A stretch of DNA of 64,000 nucleotides from an uncultured Collinsella sp. (GCA_900758475.1 CAAERQ010000002.1:1-64000), one strand, 5' to 3'. Counted from the stretch's first letter, positions 17,107 to 26,175 are shown. Program-made: numbers and translations. Notes: generated by a model from the letters alone, not told the origin.

Positions 17107-20100
17107 TTACTTCTTAATGCTGCGTCCCAGGCGCTCAGCGACCGACGCCACGGCACTCTCGTCGACCGAGCCGCAGCTCACACAGCCATCGTGGGCACGC
17201 ATCTGGCCGGTAACCTCGTCCATCGCGAGCGGCGCCACCTTCTCCAGCTTAAAGCCCTTGCCGGCGCGCATGTTTTCCTTGGCCACGCTGATCATGAGCT
17301 TAATGCGGTTGAGCTGGTTGACCTCGGATGCACCGGGGTCGTAGTCCACCGCAACGATGTTGCTCTCGGGGTGCTGACGGCGCAGTTCCTTGATCACGGC
17401 CTTACCCACCACGTGGTTGGGCAGGCACGCGAAGGGCTGCGTGCAGATAATGTTGGGTGCACCATGGTCAATCAGGTCGAGCATCTCGGCCGTGAGCAGC
17501 CAGCCTTCGCCCATGTTGTTGCACACCGAGAGCACCGTGCGAGCCTTGTCGGCCATAGTGCCGATGCGCTCGGGCGCCTCAAAGCGGCGGGACTTTTCGA
17601 GCATCTCCTCCACCGGCGTACGCATCCAGTCCACCAGCTTGATGAGCGCCTGCATACCAGCGCGCGTGGTAGCAGAGCTTCCCAGCTCGTCCTTCTGTAG
17701 CTCGGCGTTGCTCATGGAGTACAGGAAGAAGTCGAGCAGGCCCGGCACCACAGCCTCGCAGCCCTCACGCTCAATGACATCGACCACGTGGTTGTTGGCC
17801 GTGGGATGGAACTTGACCAGAATCTCGCCGACCACGCCCACGCGCGGCTTGGCGCCCTCGCCCACAAGCGGCATGGTGTCGAACGCGCGGATGGCCTCGC
17901 GGCACAGCTTGGTGTAGTTGTGGCGGTTAAACTTGGGCGCCAGCTTGCGGGCGCGCGCCATGTACTCCTCGTAGAGTGCGTTGGCGGCACCGGGCGTGGC
18001 CTCGTACGGGCGGCAGCGATAGAGCATCTGCATCATCACGTCGCCAAAGAGCACCGCGTAGACTGCCTGCTTAAGCAGCGCCGGCGTAATCTTAAAGCCG
18101 GGGTTGTCCTCGCCGAGCGCCACGGCCGAAAGCGAGATCACCGGGATCTCGGGGTGGCCGCTCTCGCGCAGGGCCTTGCGGATGAGTGCGATGTAGTTGG
18201 TGGCACGGCAGCCGCCGCCGGTCTGGCTGATAACCACGGCCGTCTTGGACAGGTCGTACCGACCGCTCTCGATGGCCTCCATAATCTGGCCCGTCACCAG
18301 GATCGACGGATAGCAAATGTCATTGTTCACGTAGCGCAGGCCAGCCTCGACGGCATCGTGGTCGGTCGAGGGCAGCAGCTCCAAGTTGTAGCCGGCACCG
18401 CGGAACACCTCTTTGACCAGGTCAAAGTGGATCGGCGCCATCTGCGGGCACAGGATGGTGTAGCCCTCCTCGCGCATCTGCTCGGTAAAGGGCACCTTGG
18501 GCCACGCGGTCGAAGCACTCTCACGCTGCGCCTCGAACGTGTACTTGCGGCTCGCGAACGCGGGGGCATCCGTGGAGGGCGCCACCGGCGCGGCATCGCC
18601 TTGCTCGTAGGCCTCGCCCGCGGCCGTGGCCTCGGCCAGGCGCTCGGCCTCCTGGTCCTTGAGCGCTGCCATGAGCGAGCGGATGCGGATGCGCGCGGCA
18701 CCCAGGTTGGACACCTCGTCGATCTTGAGGACGGTGTAGATCTTGCCGCTGGCCTCCAGAATCTCCTGCACCTGGTCGGTGGTCAGAGCGTCCAGGCCGC
18801 AGCCAAAAGAGTTGAGCTGAATCAGGTCCAGGTCGTTGCGCATCGTCACAAAACGGGCAACGGCGTACAGGCGGCTGTGGTACATCCACTGGTCGACAAC
18901 GCGAATCGGACGCTCGGGCTTTACCAGGTGCGCAAGCGAATCCTCGGTAAAAACCGCAAAGCCAAAGCTCGAGATAAGCTCGGGCAGGGCATGGTTGATC
19001 TCGGGGTCGTTATGGTAGGGACGACCGGCGAGCACAATGCCATGGCCACCGTGGTCCTCGACCCACTTAAGGGCCTCCTCGCCCATGGTCTGGATGTCCT
19101 CGTGGAAACGAGCGTCGGCCTCAAAGGCAGCATTAACAGCGGCATCGACCTCGGAGCGCGTGATCTTGGGACCGCGCACGCGACCGCGACCGGCTTGCGC
19201 ATCGGCCACACGGTCGACGGCGAGCACCTGGTACAGACGGCGCTTGAGCTCGGTCTTATCGTGATACGGCACAAACGGGTACAGGAACTCGATGTTCTGC
19301 TCGCGGATCTCGTCGATATTGAGTGCCAACGCCGTGGGGTAGCTCATGACGATGGGGCAGTTATAGCAGTTGCCAGCCGTCGGATCCTCTTTGCGCTCCC
19401 AGCGCACGCACGGCATCCAGATAAAGTCGACGTCACGGTCGATGAGGTTCATCACGTGGCCGTGGCTCATCTTGGCCGGATAGCACACGCTCTCGGACGG
19501 CATGGACTCGATGCCCGCCTGGTAGGTCTTTTTGCTCGACTGGTCGGACAGCTGCACGCTAAAGCCCAGGCGCGTAAAGAACGCATGCCAGAAGGGGTAG
19601 TTCTCGTACATGTTGAGCGCGCGCGGGATGCCGACGATGCCGCGCGGGGCCTCGTCGGGGCTCAGGATCTCGCGGTTAAAGAGCAGCTCGTTTTTCTTTT
19701 TGAAGAGGTTAGGGGCCTCGGTCTTTTGTTTTTTGTGGCCGGCGCCCTTCTCGCAGCGGTTGCCGGTAATGAAGCGCCTACCGCCGCCAAAATCGTTAAC
19801 GGTGAGCTGGCAGTTGTTAGAGCAGCGGCCGCAACGGACATGCTTTTGCGTCACGGTGAGGTGCGCGATGTCCTCGGCAGAAAGGATGGTCGAGGTGCCG
19901 TCGACGCCGGCGCGATCGCGGGCGAGCAGGGCCGCACCATAGGCGCCCATGCAGCCGGCGATGTCGGGGCGCACGGCGTGGACGCCGGTAAGCTGCTCAA
20001 ACGCACGCAGCGTGGCGTCGGACATAAAGGTGCCGCCCTGAACAATCACCTGGCTGCCGATCTCCTTGGGGTCGCGCAGCTTAATGACCTTGAACAGGGC

Positions 20101-21888
20101 GTTCTTGATGACGGAATAGGACAGGCCGGCCGCGATGTCGCCCACCGTGGCGCCTTCCTTTTGCGCCTGCTTGACGCGCGAGTTCATAAAGACCGTGCAG
20201 CGGCTGCCCAAGTCGACGGGGGCTTTGGCATGGATGGCGGCATCGGCGAACGCGCGCACGTCCATGTTCATGGAGACGGCGAAGCTCTCGATAAAGCTGC
20301 CGCAGCCCGACGAGCAGGCCTCGTTGAGCATGATGTGCTCGATAACGCCGTCCTTGACGCGCAGGCACTTCATGTCCTGGCCGCCGATGTCCAGAATGAA
20401 CTCGACGCCGGGCAGGAACGCCTTGGCGCCGCGCAGGTGAGCGACGGTCTCGATCTCGCCGGAGTCGGCCTTGAGGGCCTCGATGAGCAGTGCCTCGCCG
20501 TAGCCCGTGGTAGTCACGTGGCCAATAGTGCAGCCGGCGGGGATGTGGTTGTAGAAATCGGCCATGATGACCTTGGCCGTGCCCAGGATGTCGCCGTTGT
20601 TGTTACCGTACCAGGTGTGCAGCAACTGACCGTCCTCGCCCACAAGCGCAGCCTTCATGGTGGTGGAGCCGGCGTCGATGCCGATGAACACGCGGCCGGT
20701 GTAGCCTTCGAGCTTGCCCTTGGGAACGACTTCCTGGTCGTGGCGGGTCTTGAACTCGGCAAAGTCCTCGTCGGTGGCAAAGAGCGGGTCCAGACGCTCG
20801 ACCTCGGCACCCTGCGTGTCACCCAGGGCATCGATGGCCTCGATGAGCTGCGGGAACGTGCTGAGCTTGTTGGACTCGTGCGCCATGGCGGCGCCGCTCG
20901 CCACAAACAGGTGAGCGTTTTGGGGCACAATGCGGTGCTCCTCGTCCAGGTTGAGCGTGAGGTAGAAGCGGTGGCGCAGCTCGGAGAGGTACTGCAGCGG
21001 GCCGCCCAAGAAGGCGACGTTGCCGCGGATGGGACGGCCGCATGCCAGGCCCGAGATGGTCTGGGTCACGACAGCCTGGAAGATGGAGGCGGCCACGTCC
21101 TCGGGACGGGCGCCCTCGTTGAGCAGCGGCTGGACATCGGTCTTGGCAAAGACGCCGCAGCGGCTGGCAATGGGATAGATGGTGGTGGCGTTGGCCGCGA
21201 GTTCGTTAAGGCCGCTGGCGTCGGTGTGCAGCAGAGTGGCCATCTGATCGATGAACGCGCCCGTGCCGCCGGCGCAGGTGCCGTTCATGCGTTGCTCGAT
21301 GCCGTTGTCGAAGTAGATGATCTTGGCGTCCTCGCCGCCCAACTCGATGGCGACATCGGTGGCCGGGATGAGGGTCTCGACGGCACGCTTGCTGGCGATG
21401 ACCTCCTGGACAAACTCCAGGTCGAGCCACTGGGACAGCAGCAGGCCGCCCGAGCCGGTAATGGCACAGGTCATTTGGGCAGCCGGCAGCACGGTCGCAG
21501 CACCCTCGAACAAGTCGCGGGCGCAGGCACGGACGTCGGTGTGGTGGCGCTGGTACTTGGCGTAGACAATCTGGTTGTCGTCGTTGAGCACGGCGAGCTT
21601 AACGGTGGTGGAGCCCACGTCAATGCCCAGGTGCAGGCTGCCGCGAGCGTTCTCGGGGTTGAAGATCGCGCCTTCGGGGGCCTGGCCGGCGGCTACGGGC
21701 TCAGCGGCGGTGGCGGGCTCGCTAGCGACGGACGTCTCCCCTGCCGCGTTCTTGGCATCGGCAACTGCCTCGGCAACTTTCTCGGCAGCTGCGGTCGCGG
21801 CCTTCTGCGCGGCGTCCACCACGGTGGGCGCGGCCTCGCGTGCGGCAGCGACCATACGGTCCTTAATGCCCTCGACGAGTTTGCTCAT
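17107..21888 (-). CDS. Giant 2-hydroxyacyl-CoA dehydratase activase-like fusion
   Basis: The protein has 1593 residues. Residues 1-75 are an Ala-rich helical leader. Two BcrAD/BadFG-type ASKHA ATPase domains follow: one from about 82 (LHLGIDVGSTTVKLAVLND, with GTCAGGTGAF) and one from about 400 (FIGIDAGSTTMKAALVGEDG, with NEACSSGCGSFIESFA), each with Cys residues able to hold the bridging 4Fe-4S cluster. A cysteine motif RCGRCSNNCQLTV comes next, near 690. Then there is a DUF2229 region with MPCVRWERK and NCYNCPIV, and a long C-terminal HgdB-like part ending with a CVSCG motif. Activases use ATP to deliver one electron to radical 2-hydroxyacyl-CoA dehydratases. This fused form, known in clostridia and Coriobacteriia, has no assigned substrate. 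It follows a TetR gene by 11 bases. Confidence 0.9.
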   Translation of the reverse strand: MSKLVEGIKDRMVAAAREAAPTVVDAAQKAATAAAEKVAEAVADAKNAAGETSVASEPATAAEPVAAGQAPEGAIFNPENARGSLHLGIDVGSTTVKLAVLNDDNQIVYAKYQRHHTDVRACARDLFEGAATVLPAAQMTCAITGSGGLLLSQWLDLEFVQEVIASKRAVETLIPATDVAIELGGEDAKIIYFDNGIEQRMNGTCAGGTGAFIDQMATLLHTDASGLNELAANATTIYPIASRCGVFAKTDVQPLLNEGARPEDVAASIFQAVVTQTISGLACGRPIRGNVAFLGGPLQYLSELRHRFYLTLNLDEEHRIVPQNAHLFVASGAAMAHESNKLSTFPQLIEAIDALGDTQGAEVERLDPLFATDEDFAEFKTRHDQEVVPKGKLEGYTGRVFIGIDAGSTTMKAALVGEDGQLLHTWYGNNNGDILGTAKVIMADFYNHIPAGCTIGHVTTTGYGEALLIEALKADSGEIETVAHLRGAKAFLPGVEFILDIGGQDMKCLRVKDGVIEHIMLNEACSSGCGSFIESFAVSMNMDVRAFADAAIHAKAPVDLGSRCTVFMNSRVKQAQKEGATVGDIAAGLSYSVIKNALFKVIKLRDPKEIGSQVIVQGGTFMSDATLRAFEQLTGVHAVRPDIAGCMGAYGAALLARDRAGVDGTSTILSAEDIAHLTVTQKHVRCGRCSNNCQLTVNDFGGGRRFITGNRCEKGAGHKKQKTEAPNLFKKKNELLFNREILSPDEAPRGIVGIPRALNMYENYPFWHAFFTRLGFSVQLSDQSSKKTYQAGIESMPSESVCYPAKMSHGHVMNLIDRDVDFIWMPCVRWERKEDPTAGNCYNCPIVMSYPTALALNIDEIREQNIEFLYPFVPYHDKTELKRRLYQVLAVDRVADAQAGRGRVRGPKITRSEVDAAVNAAFEADARFHEDIQTMGEEALKWVEDHGGHGIVLAGRPYHNDPEINHALPELISSFGFAVFTEDSLAHLVKPERPIRVVDQWMYHSRLYAVARFVTMRNDLDLIQLNSFGCGLDALTTDQVQEILEASGKIYTVLKIDEVSNLGAARIRIRSLMAALKDQEAERLAEATAAGEAYEQGDAAPVAPSTDAPAFASRKYTFEAQRESASTAWPKVPFTEQMREEGYTILCPQMAPIHFDLVKEVFRGAGYNLELLPSTDHDAVEAGLRYVNNDICYPSILVTGQIMEAIESGRYDLSKTAVVISQTGGGCRATNYIALIRKALRESGHPEIPVISLSAVALGEDNPGFKITPALLKQAVYAVLFGDVMMQMLYRCRPYEATPGAANALYEEYMARARKLAPKFNRHNYTKLCREAIRAFDTMPLVGEGAKPRVGVVGEILVKFHPTANNHVVDVIEREGCEAVVPGLLDFFLYSMSNAELQKDELGSSATTRAGMQALIKLVDWMRTPVEEMLEKSRRFEAPERIGTMADKARTVLSVCNNMGEGWLLTAEMLDLIDHGAPNIICTQPFACLPNHVVGKAVIKELRRQHPESNIVAVDYDPGASEVNQLNRIKLMISVAKENMRAGKGFKLEKVAPLAMDEVTGQMRAHDGCVSCGSVDESAVASVAERLGRSIKK

Positions 21889-21899
21889 TGTCTCTCCTC

Positions 21900-22610
21900 T
21901 TAGTTGTTGGACTCGACGGCTGCGGCGGTGTCGGCCGTGTCCTCGAGCTGCAGGTTCAATAGCTTCATGCCGTATTCCGGCACGTTGATATCGATGGGTT
22001 GGCCATACAGGTCACCAGGGCGCACAAAAGCGAGCACCGTCATAATGCGCGCCATGGCCTCGGGCGATTCGGTGAGCCCACGCTCAAACCAGCGCTGAAT
22101 CATGCCGACCTCGGCACTCACGACGTAGGTGACGTAGTAGTCAAAGAACGTGCCCAGCGCCAGGCCCAAAATGCCCGTCTGCGCACGCGGCACCACAGCC
22201 TCACGCGCGGTATCGATAATCCTTTTAATGAAGGCCTGGTCGCCGCCCGGACCCAGCAGCGCACCGATTAAGTCGCGGTTGGCCGCAAGATAACGCAGCA
22301 GCTCAACCGAACCGGGCGCCGGCTCGAGCTCATCGATGTTGTGATAGAGATCAGGCAGCTGAGCTGCGGTGATGAGCTCAATGCGCTCACGGATCTCGGC
22401 CAGCAAGCCGTCCTCGATTTGATTGATAAAGTCGGGGATATCGCGGTAGTGCGAATAGAACGTGCGGCGCGTAAGGCCGGCACGCTCGGTGAGCGACGCG
22501 ACGTTAATGCGCGAAAGGTCGCCGCTTTCGGCAAGCTCGCTGGCAAGCGCCTGGCGAAGGGCACGCTGCGAGCGAAGGGACCGGCGATCGCATTTCTCGA
22601 GCTGGGACAA
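21900..22610 (-). CDS. TetR family regulator upstream of activase
   Basis: This 236-residue TetR/AcrR-type regulator has an N-terminal HTH (INVASLTERAGLTRRTFYSHYRDIPDFI, residues about 34-62) and a helical ligand domain resembling TetR_C_8. The start appears to be TTG at 22610, with AGGAGGACGC immediately upstream, the strongest ribosome site in the area. It lies 11 bases ahead of the giant activase gene and is surely cotranscribed with it, so it probably controls its own operon. Two dyads upstream (22632-22676) are candidate operators. The ligand is unknown; a CoA ester is a reasonable guess from context only. Confidence 0.88.
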   Translation of the reverse strand: MSQLEKCDRRSLRSQRALRQALASELAESGDLSRINVASLTERAGLTRRTFYSHYRDIPDFINQIEDGLLAEIRERIELITAAQLPDLYHNIDELEPAPGSVELLRYLAANRDLIGALLGPGGDQAFIKRIIDTAREAVVPRAQTGILGLALGTFFDYYVTYVVSAEVGMIQRWFERGLTESPEAMARIMTVLAFVRPGDLYGQPIDINVPEYGMKLLNLQLEDTADTAAAVESNN

Positions 22611-22631
22611 GCGTCCTCCTTGTTACTCAGC

Positions 22632-22676
22632 CTGTGCGCTATTGCACAGTGCGAGTATTATTGCACACCGTGTGCA
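22632..22676 (-). promoter_or_regulatory. Two dyad operators upstream of TetR-activase operon
   Basis: CTGTGC GCTATT GCACAG (22632-22649) is a perfect dyad, and TGCACAC C GTGTGCA (22662-22676) is another. Both share the TGTGC/GCACA half-site and flank an A/T-rich TAATACT stretch that could be the -10 on the minus strand. They are well placed for autoregulation by the TetR protein. Confidence 0.6.
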
Positions 22677-22701
22677 TCAACACGTAAAGGCAATATTTTG
22701 G

Positions 22702-22732
22702 ATGTGACGAAGGGGCAGTCCCTTTGCCACAT
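22702..22732 (-). terminator. HAD gene hairpin (GGGACTG loop)
   Basis: On the minus strand, ATGTGGCAAAGGG pairs imperfectly with CCCTTCGTCACAT directly after the HAD stop. The loop region GGGACTGCC resembles the GGGACAGG loop of the dispersed family. Confidence 0.6.
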
Positions 22733-23589
22733 TATTCGATGACGGTGCGGGAGTTTTGCTTGTGCATGGTGGCGAGCATGTGTTTGGGGACGGCGTGGAC
22801 CATGCAGCTGCCGATGGTCGCGCTCGCGGCGGCCTTAGCTGCATCGCTTGCGTTTTTGGTCGCGTAGCTGTGGCGGAAACGCTTGAGCATGGCGATGTCG
22901 TTGCCGCCGTCGCCGTAAACCGCGACCTCGTCCTCGGCAATACCGTAGTAACCCGCCAGCCAGGCCACACTCTCGCCCTTGTTGCACGCCACGTCCGTGA
23001 TCTCGAACATCACCGGATCGAACGGCGCGTTGACCACGCGGTCCGAACGCTCGGCCAAATACGCCTTAAGGTCGCGCTCCAGCTCGGGCGAGGTCACGCG
23101 GCAGTTGATCTTGCACACATCGTGGCGCAGGATGTCACCGATCGACTGGTCGAAATACTGTTCCTCGTGATACCCGCCACGTGCACGCATGCCACGCATC
23201 ACGATGCGCTTGATAGGGCTGTCCTTCTTAAAACCCGCCTGGTGCATCTCGAACGAACCGCTCGAGAACATGCCGTCGGGCGTGGAGCAGTCGAAGCAAA
23301 TGTCCGGGAACGCCTTGAGCAGCTCCTCGGTAACCTGCGGGTCGATGGTCCAGGTCTTGAGCACCTCGCCATGACTGTCGCGCACGATGGAGCCGTTAGA
23401 GCAGCAGGCATCGAGTGCCAGACCTGTAAAGCCATGTTCACCGATCGGCAACGTCGAGCGCCCGGTCGCGGGAACCACATGCAGGCCAGCCTCGGTCAGC
23501 TCGCGAATGGCACGGCGAATGGTCCCATCCGCCTCGTGCAGGGCGTTCAGCAGCGTTCCGTCTAAGTCACTCGCGAACATCTTGATCAT
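22732..23589 (-). CDS. Cof-type HAD phosphatase
   Basis: This 285-residue HAD-superfamily hydrolase of the Cof/YbjI group has motif I FASDLDGTLLN (nucleophile and acid Asp) at residues 4-14, motif II VVPATGRS, and motif III/IV NKGESVAWLAGYYG with VAVYGDGGNDIAMLKRF. These enzymes dephosphorylate sugar phosphates and similar small metabolites. I place the start at ATG 23589, seven bases after GGAGAGG; the longer frame to 23703 would run through a large hairpin. That hairpin (23590-23643) ends exactly at the start codon and buries the ribosome site, suggesting control of translation. Confidence 0.92.
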   Translation of the reverse strand: MIKMFASDLDGTLLNALHEADGTIRRAIRELTEAGLHVVPATGRSTLPIGEHGFTGLALDACCSNGSIVRDSHGEVLKTWTIDPQVTEELLKAFPDICFDCSTPDGMFSSGSFEMHQAGFKKDSPIKRIVMRGMRARGGYHEEQYFDQSIGDILRHDVCKINCRVTSPELERDLKAYLAERSDRVVNAPFDPVMFEITDVACNKGESVAWLAGYYGIAEDEVAVYGDGGNDIAMLKRFRHSYATKNASDAAKAAASATIGSCMVHAVPKHMLATMHKQNSRTVIE

Positions 23590-23643
23590 GGGCATGCCTC
23601 TCCTTCGTCTGCACGATATTGTAGACGAAGGAGAGGCACGCCC
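23590..23643 (-). promoter_or_regulatory. Start-codon-abutting hairpin hiding the HAD ribosome site
   Basis: The mRNA leader forms a 21-base stem with one mismatch and a 12-base loop. The downstream arm, AGACGAAGGAGAGGCAT plus GCCC, contains the ribosome binding site and ends directly before the ATG. There is no T-run, so it is not a standard terminator. In the closed form the SD is completely paired. Confidence 0.75.
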
Positions 23644-23704
23644 AAACAATGCCGTCCCGGCGCGGCGTACCACCGCCTCCACAAATTCACGGTGCCCCAG
23701 CACG

Positions 23705-24967
23705 TTAAGACAATCGCCACAAGCGACTTTTCAGCCGATAAAACAGCGCCGTCGTCAACGTCAGCACCGCCAACATGCCTGCGAATACAATCGCCGGTGT
23801 CCATCGATCATATGCGAGCCCGTAAACCAATTGGCCAATAGGCGTTGCACAGGAAAGCATCATATAAACGAGTGCCAGCACTTTTCCGCAGAGTTCCTTT
23901 GGCGCTGACCGCTGAACAAATGAAACGATTTCGACCGATGCAATGCTTGCCCACGCCATGACCCATGCCGAGCCGGCCGCAAGCGCGGCAAACGCTAATT
24001 CATCAGGACCGCTCAGTAGCGTGACAATAATCGGTACGACTCCAAAACAAATCATCGCAACATATCGACATATGCCCTTGAAGGAAAAACGATGCGGCCA
24101 AATACCGACCAAACCACTGCCGACAAGACCACCTAAGCCCATAGCCACCTCAATAATCCCAACAAAGGATGATTGCATTCCGAGATGCTTTGCAACAATA
24201 ACGGGAGCACCAATCGTTAACCCAACTAACGCAAGGTTCAAAATAGCCGCAAGCAAAAACACAACGAGCAATGATGCGTTTTGAAACAGGTACCGAATCG
24301 ACTCCCGAAAATCGCTTCGGCATGTCGAGCAAGTCGTACTGTCCCCTGCCATTCCAGATGAGGCATTTTGCTTGAGTGCGCCCCCGAACAGTAGGGCTGA
24401 CATCGCAAACGTCAACGCCGCGGTTTCGCATAGAGCATCGATACCAAAGCACCCATAGACTGCCGTCCCGACTACAGGCCCCAAGATATTGCTCGTCATG
24501 GTTATCTGCGAGACCAACGCAGTGGCACGCTCAACCTTTTCTGGGCCCGTCATGCGCACCGTCTCAATTTGAAGCATCGGCTTCAGCAACGATTGGATGC
24601 CATATTGGACGCAAAGCATTGCTGTCACGACAACCGCAAGAGGCAGCAACCGCTTCATGGGGATAAACAACAGCGATGCAGCCATCAGAACAATGCCGAG
24701 CACCACAAGAACCCCGCGATGTCTCCCCCGATCCGCCAATATTCCGCCAGCCGGAGTCGCAAGCACGCCCGGTATGAACGCTATCGCCGCGACGGCGCCA
24801 TATAACGTTGACGAGCCGCTGCAATCGAACAAGTAAAGCGGGCACGCAAAGCACAGTGCCGACAACATCGAATACGCGCACAGCTGTGCAACAAGAAGAC
24901 CGAAAAGCCTGATAGATCGCACTGTTTTTGGCGCCAATGAAACGCTAATTCTTCGCATCCCAGCCAT
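23705..24967 (-). CDS. MFS transporter
   Basis: This 420-residue major facilitator has 12 predicted membrane segments and the MFS motif A-like loop GGILADRGRHRG after segment 2. It resembles MFS_3/enterobactin-exporter-type drug or macrolide exporters. Codon use and base composition are visibly more A/T-rich than the neighbours, suggesting acquisition by transfer. It lies about 100 bases downstream of a TetR gene with two dyads between them, so it is probably repressed by that TetR. The exact start (GTG/ATG within the first four codons) is uncertain. Confidence 0.88.
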   Translation of the reverse strand: MAGMRRISVSLAPKTVRSIRLFGLLVAQLCAYSMLSALCFACPLYLFDCSGSSTLYGAVAAIAFIPGVLATPAGGILADRGRHRGVLVVLGIVLMAASLLFIPMKRLLPLAVVVTAMLCVQYGIQSLLKPMLQIETVRMTGPEKVERATALVSQITMTSNILGPVVGTAVYGCFGIDALCETAALTFAMSALLFGGALKQNASSGMAGDSTTCSTCRSDFRESIRYLFQNASLLVVFLLAAILNLALVGLTIGAPVIVAKHLGMQSSFVGIIEVAMGLGGLVGSGLVGIWPHRFSFKGICRYVAMICFGVVPIIVTLLSGPDELAFAALAAGSAWVMAWASIASVEIVSFVQRSAPKELCGKVLALVYMMLSCATPIGQLVYGLAYDRWTPAIVFAGMLAVLTLTTALFYRLKSRLWRLS

Positions 24968-24979
24968 AAGCCTGCCCCC

Positions 24980-25065
24980 AAATACATACCGATAGTATGT
25001 ATTTAATGACTTGAAAAGGGCAGCCGTGGCTACCCTCGCAAATCAATTACATACCGTTGGTATCT
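24980..25065 (-). promoter_or_regulatory. Two TetR operators ahead of MFS gene
   Basis: AAATACATAC CGATA GTATGTATTT (24980-25004) is a perfect 10-base dyad. ACATACC GTT GGTATCT (25049-25065) repeats the same ACATACC half-site. Both lie between the TetR stop and the MFS start, so the exporter has its own repressible promoter even though it follows tetR on the same strand. Confidence 0.75.
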
Positions 25066-25068
25066 ATA

Positions 25069-25731
25069 TTACCACCCGGCGCGGTCCCATACGTCCCAAA
25101 TCTGGGCCGTTGTCTGGAGCACTTCATTACCCAAATCAAGCCCCACCGCGGCCGCCATCTGCGCCAAGCATTGCGCGCGAGCGAGCATTCGGTCCTTGGA
25201 TTCAAGCGGACGGAACAATGGCAGCAGCCAAAGATTCGCCAACAACGATACGGCCTCCGCCGCTTCGCGCGGGCATTCGCACGCAATGGAGCCGTCGGCG
25301 ATGCCCTCCTCGATCACTGGCAAGAGACAGCCATCGGCCGACTCGTCGAACGAGCCCTGGTACTGCATCGCCAGTAGACGCGAGCTTTTTACCGGATCTG
25401 CCGCAGGATGCATGCGTGCCCATAGCTCAATTTGTGGAACGACGGACTCGGGCGCGTACAGCCGCTTGAGCTTTTGGGCTCCGTTCATATTACCGATACC
25501 AAGCGTTGAGCGGCGGCGCTCAACAATCGGAGCCATTGCCCGATCAAATGCGGCGTTGAAAATCTCCTCTTTGCTCTTAAAGTGATGATAGACAGCACCC
25601 TTGGTCATGCCATCGAGGCGGTCGACGATGTCTTGAATGCTCGTCCCCTCATAACCCTGTGCGCAGAATAGCTCCAGCGCCGCGTCGAGAATCTTCGCGA
25701 CCGTCTCCTCGGGATATTTATTACGACCCAT
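25069..25731 (-). CDS. TetR family regulator of MFS exporter
   Basis: This TetR regulator of about 220 residues has an N-terminal HTH (TVAKILDAALELFCAQGYEGTSIQDI and GMTKGAVYHHFKSKEEIF, about residues 10-55) and a helical ligand-binding domain. I prefer the ATG at 25731 (MGRNKYPEE), since a start at 25767 would begin inside a dyad. The downstream MFS exporter and the palindromic sites in between make this a classic regulator-exporter pair for a toxic compound of unknown identity. Confidence 0.9.
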   Translation of the reverse strand: MGRNKYPEETVAKILDAALELFCAQGYEGTSIQDIVDRLDGMTKGAVYHHFKSKEEIFNAAFDRAMAPIVERRRSTLGIGNMNGAQKLKRLYAPESVVPQIELWARMHPAADPVKSSRLLAMQYQGSFDESADGCLLPVIEEGIADGSIACECPREAAEAVSLLANLWLLPLFRPLESKDRMLARAQCLAQMAAAVGLDLGNEVLQTTAQIWDVWDRAGW

Positions 25732-25738
25732 AATCCGT

Positions 25739-25792
25739 CCATCCGCAACGCAAGTCTTGTGCCTCATTGCAGTATTTTAACGTTGCGGATGG
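25739..25792. repeat. 12-base inverted repeat at tetR start
   Basis: CCATCCGCAACG (25739-25750) and CGTTGCGGATGG (25781-25792) are perfect arms separated by 30 bases, between the glnK stop and the tetR ATG. It may be a loose terminator for glnK, or it may bury the tetR ribosome site, since the last arm ends seven bases before the ATG. Confidence 0.55.
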
Positions 25793-25805
25793 CAGGCGTT
25801 CGATC

Positions 25806-26144
25806 CTACACCGCGGCGGGGCCGTGTTCGCCGGTGCGGATGCGGATGACCTCCTCGACCGGCTCGACCCAAATCTTGCCGTCTCCAACGGCACCGGTGC
25901 GAGCAGCATTGCAGATAATCTCGACAATTCCGTCGACATGCTCATCGGCGCAGATAAGGGTGAACTGTACCTTAGGGATCGTGTTGACAAGCAACTCGTT
26001 GCCGCGCACGTATTCCTTCCAGCCATGCTGCGCGCCGCAGCCCTGCACCTGGTTGATAGTCATGCCACGAACATCAGCAGCAAACAGCGCGTCTTTAAGA
26101 ACCTCAAGCTTCTCAGCACGAACGATCGCCGTAATTTTCTTCAT
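25806..26144 (-). CDS. glnK: P-II nitrogen regulatory protein GlnK-type
   Basis: This 112-residue P-II protein has MKKITAIVRAEKLEVLKDAL, the T-loop, and GAVGDGKIWVEPVEEVIRIRTGE (B and C loops binding ATP and 2-oxoglutarate). It lies downstream of amtB, so it should block the AmtB ammonium channel when nitrogen is plentiful. In the T-loop the usually uridylylated Tyr51 is Leu (GNELLV), and position 46 is Val, so GlnD-type modification is not expected. Order amtB-glnK is the reverse of the common glnK-amtB, with a nested palindrome (26176-26312) between them. Confidence 0.95.
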   Translation of the reverse strand: MKKITAIVRAEKLEVLKDALFAADVRGMTINQVQGCGAQHGWKEYVRGNELLVNTIPKVQFTLICADEHVDGIVEIICNAARTGAVGDGKIWVEPVEEVIRIRTGEHGPAAV

Positions 26145-26175
26145 AGTAAATACCTCTCTTTATCAAAGAAATGAA

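Noticed and set aside
17788..21903. 1371-codon open frame antisense to the giant activase
   Set aside because: It is a composition shadow (GC-rich codons read backwards) with no domain resemblance and no ribosome site; the activase on the minus strand has clear motifs throughout.
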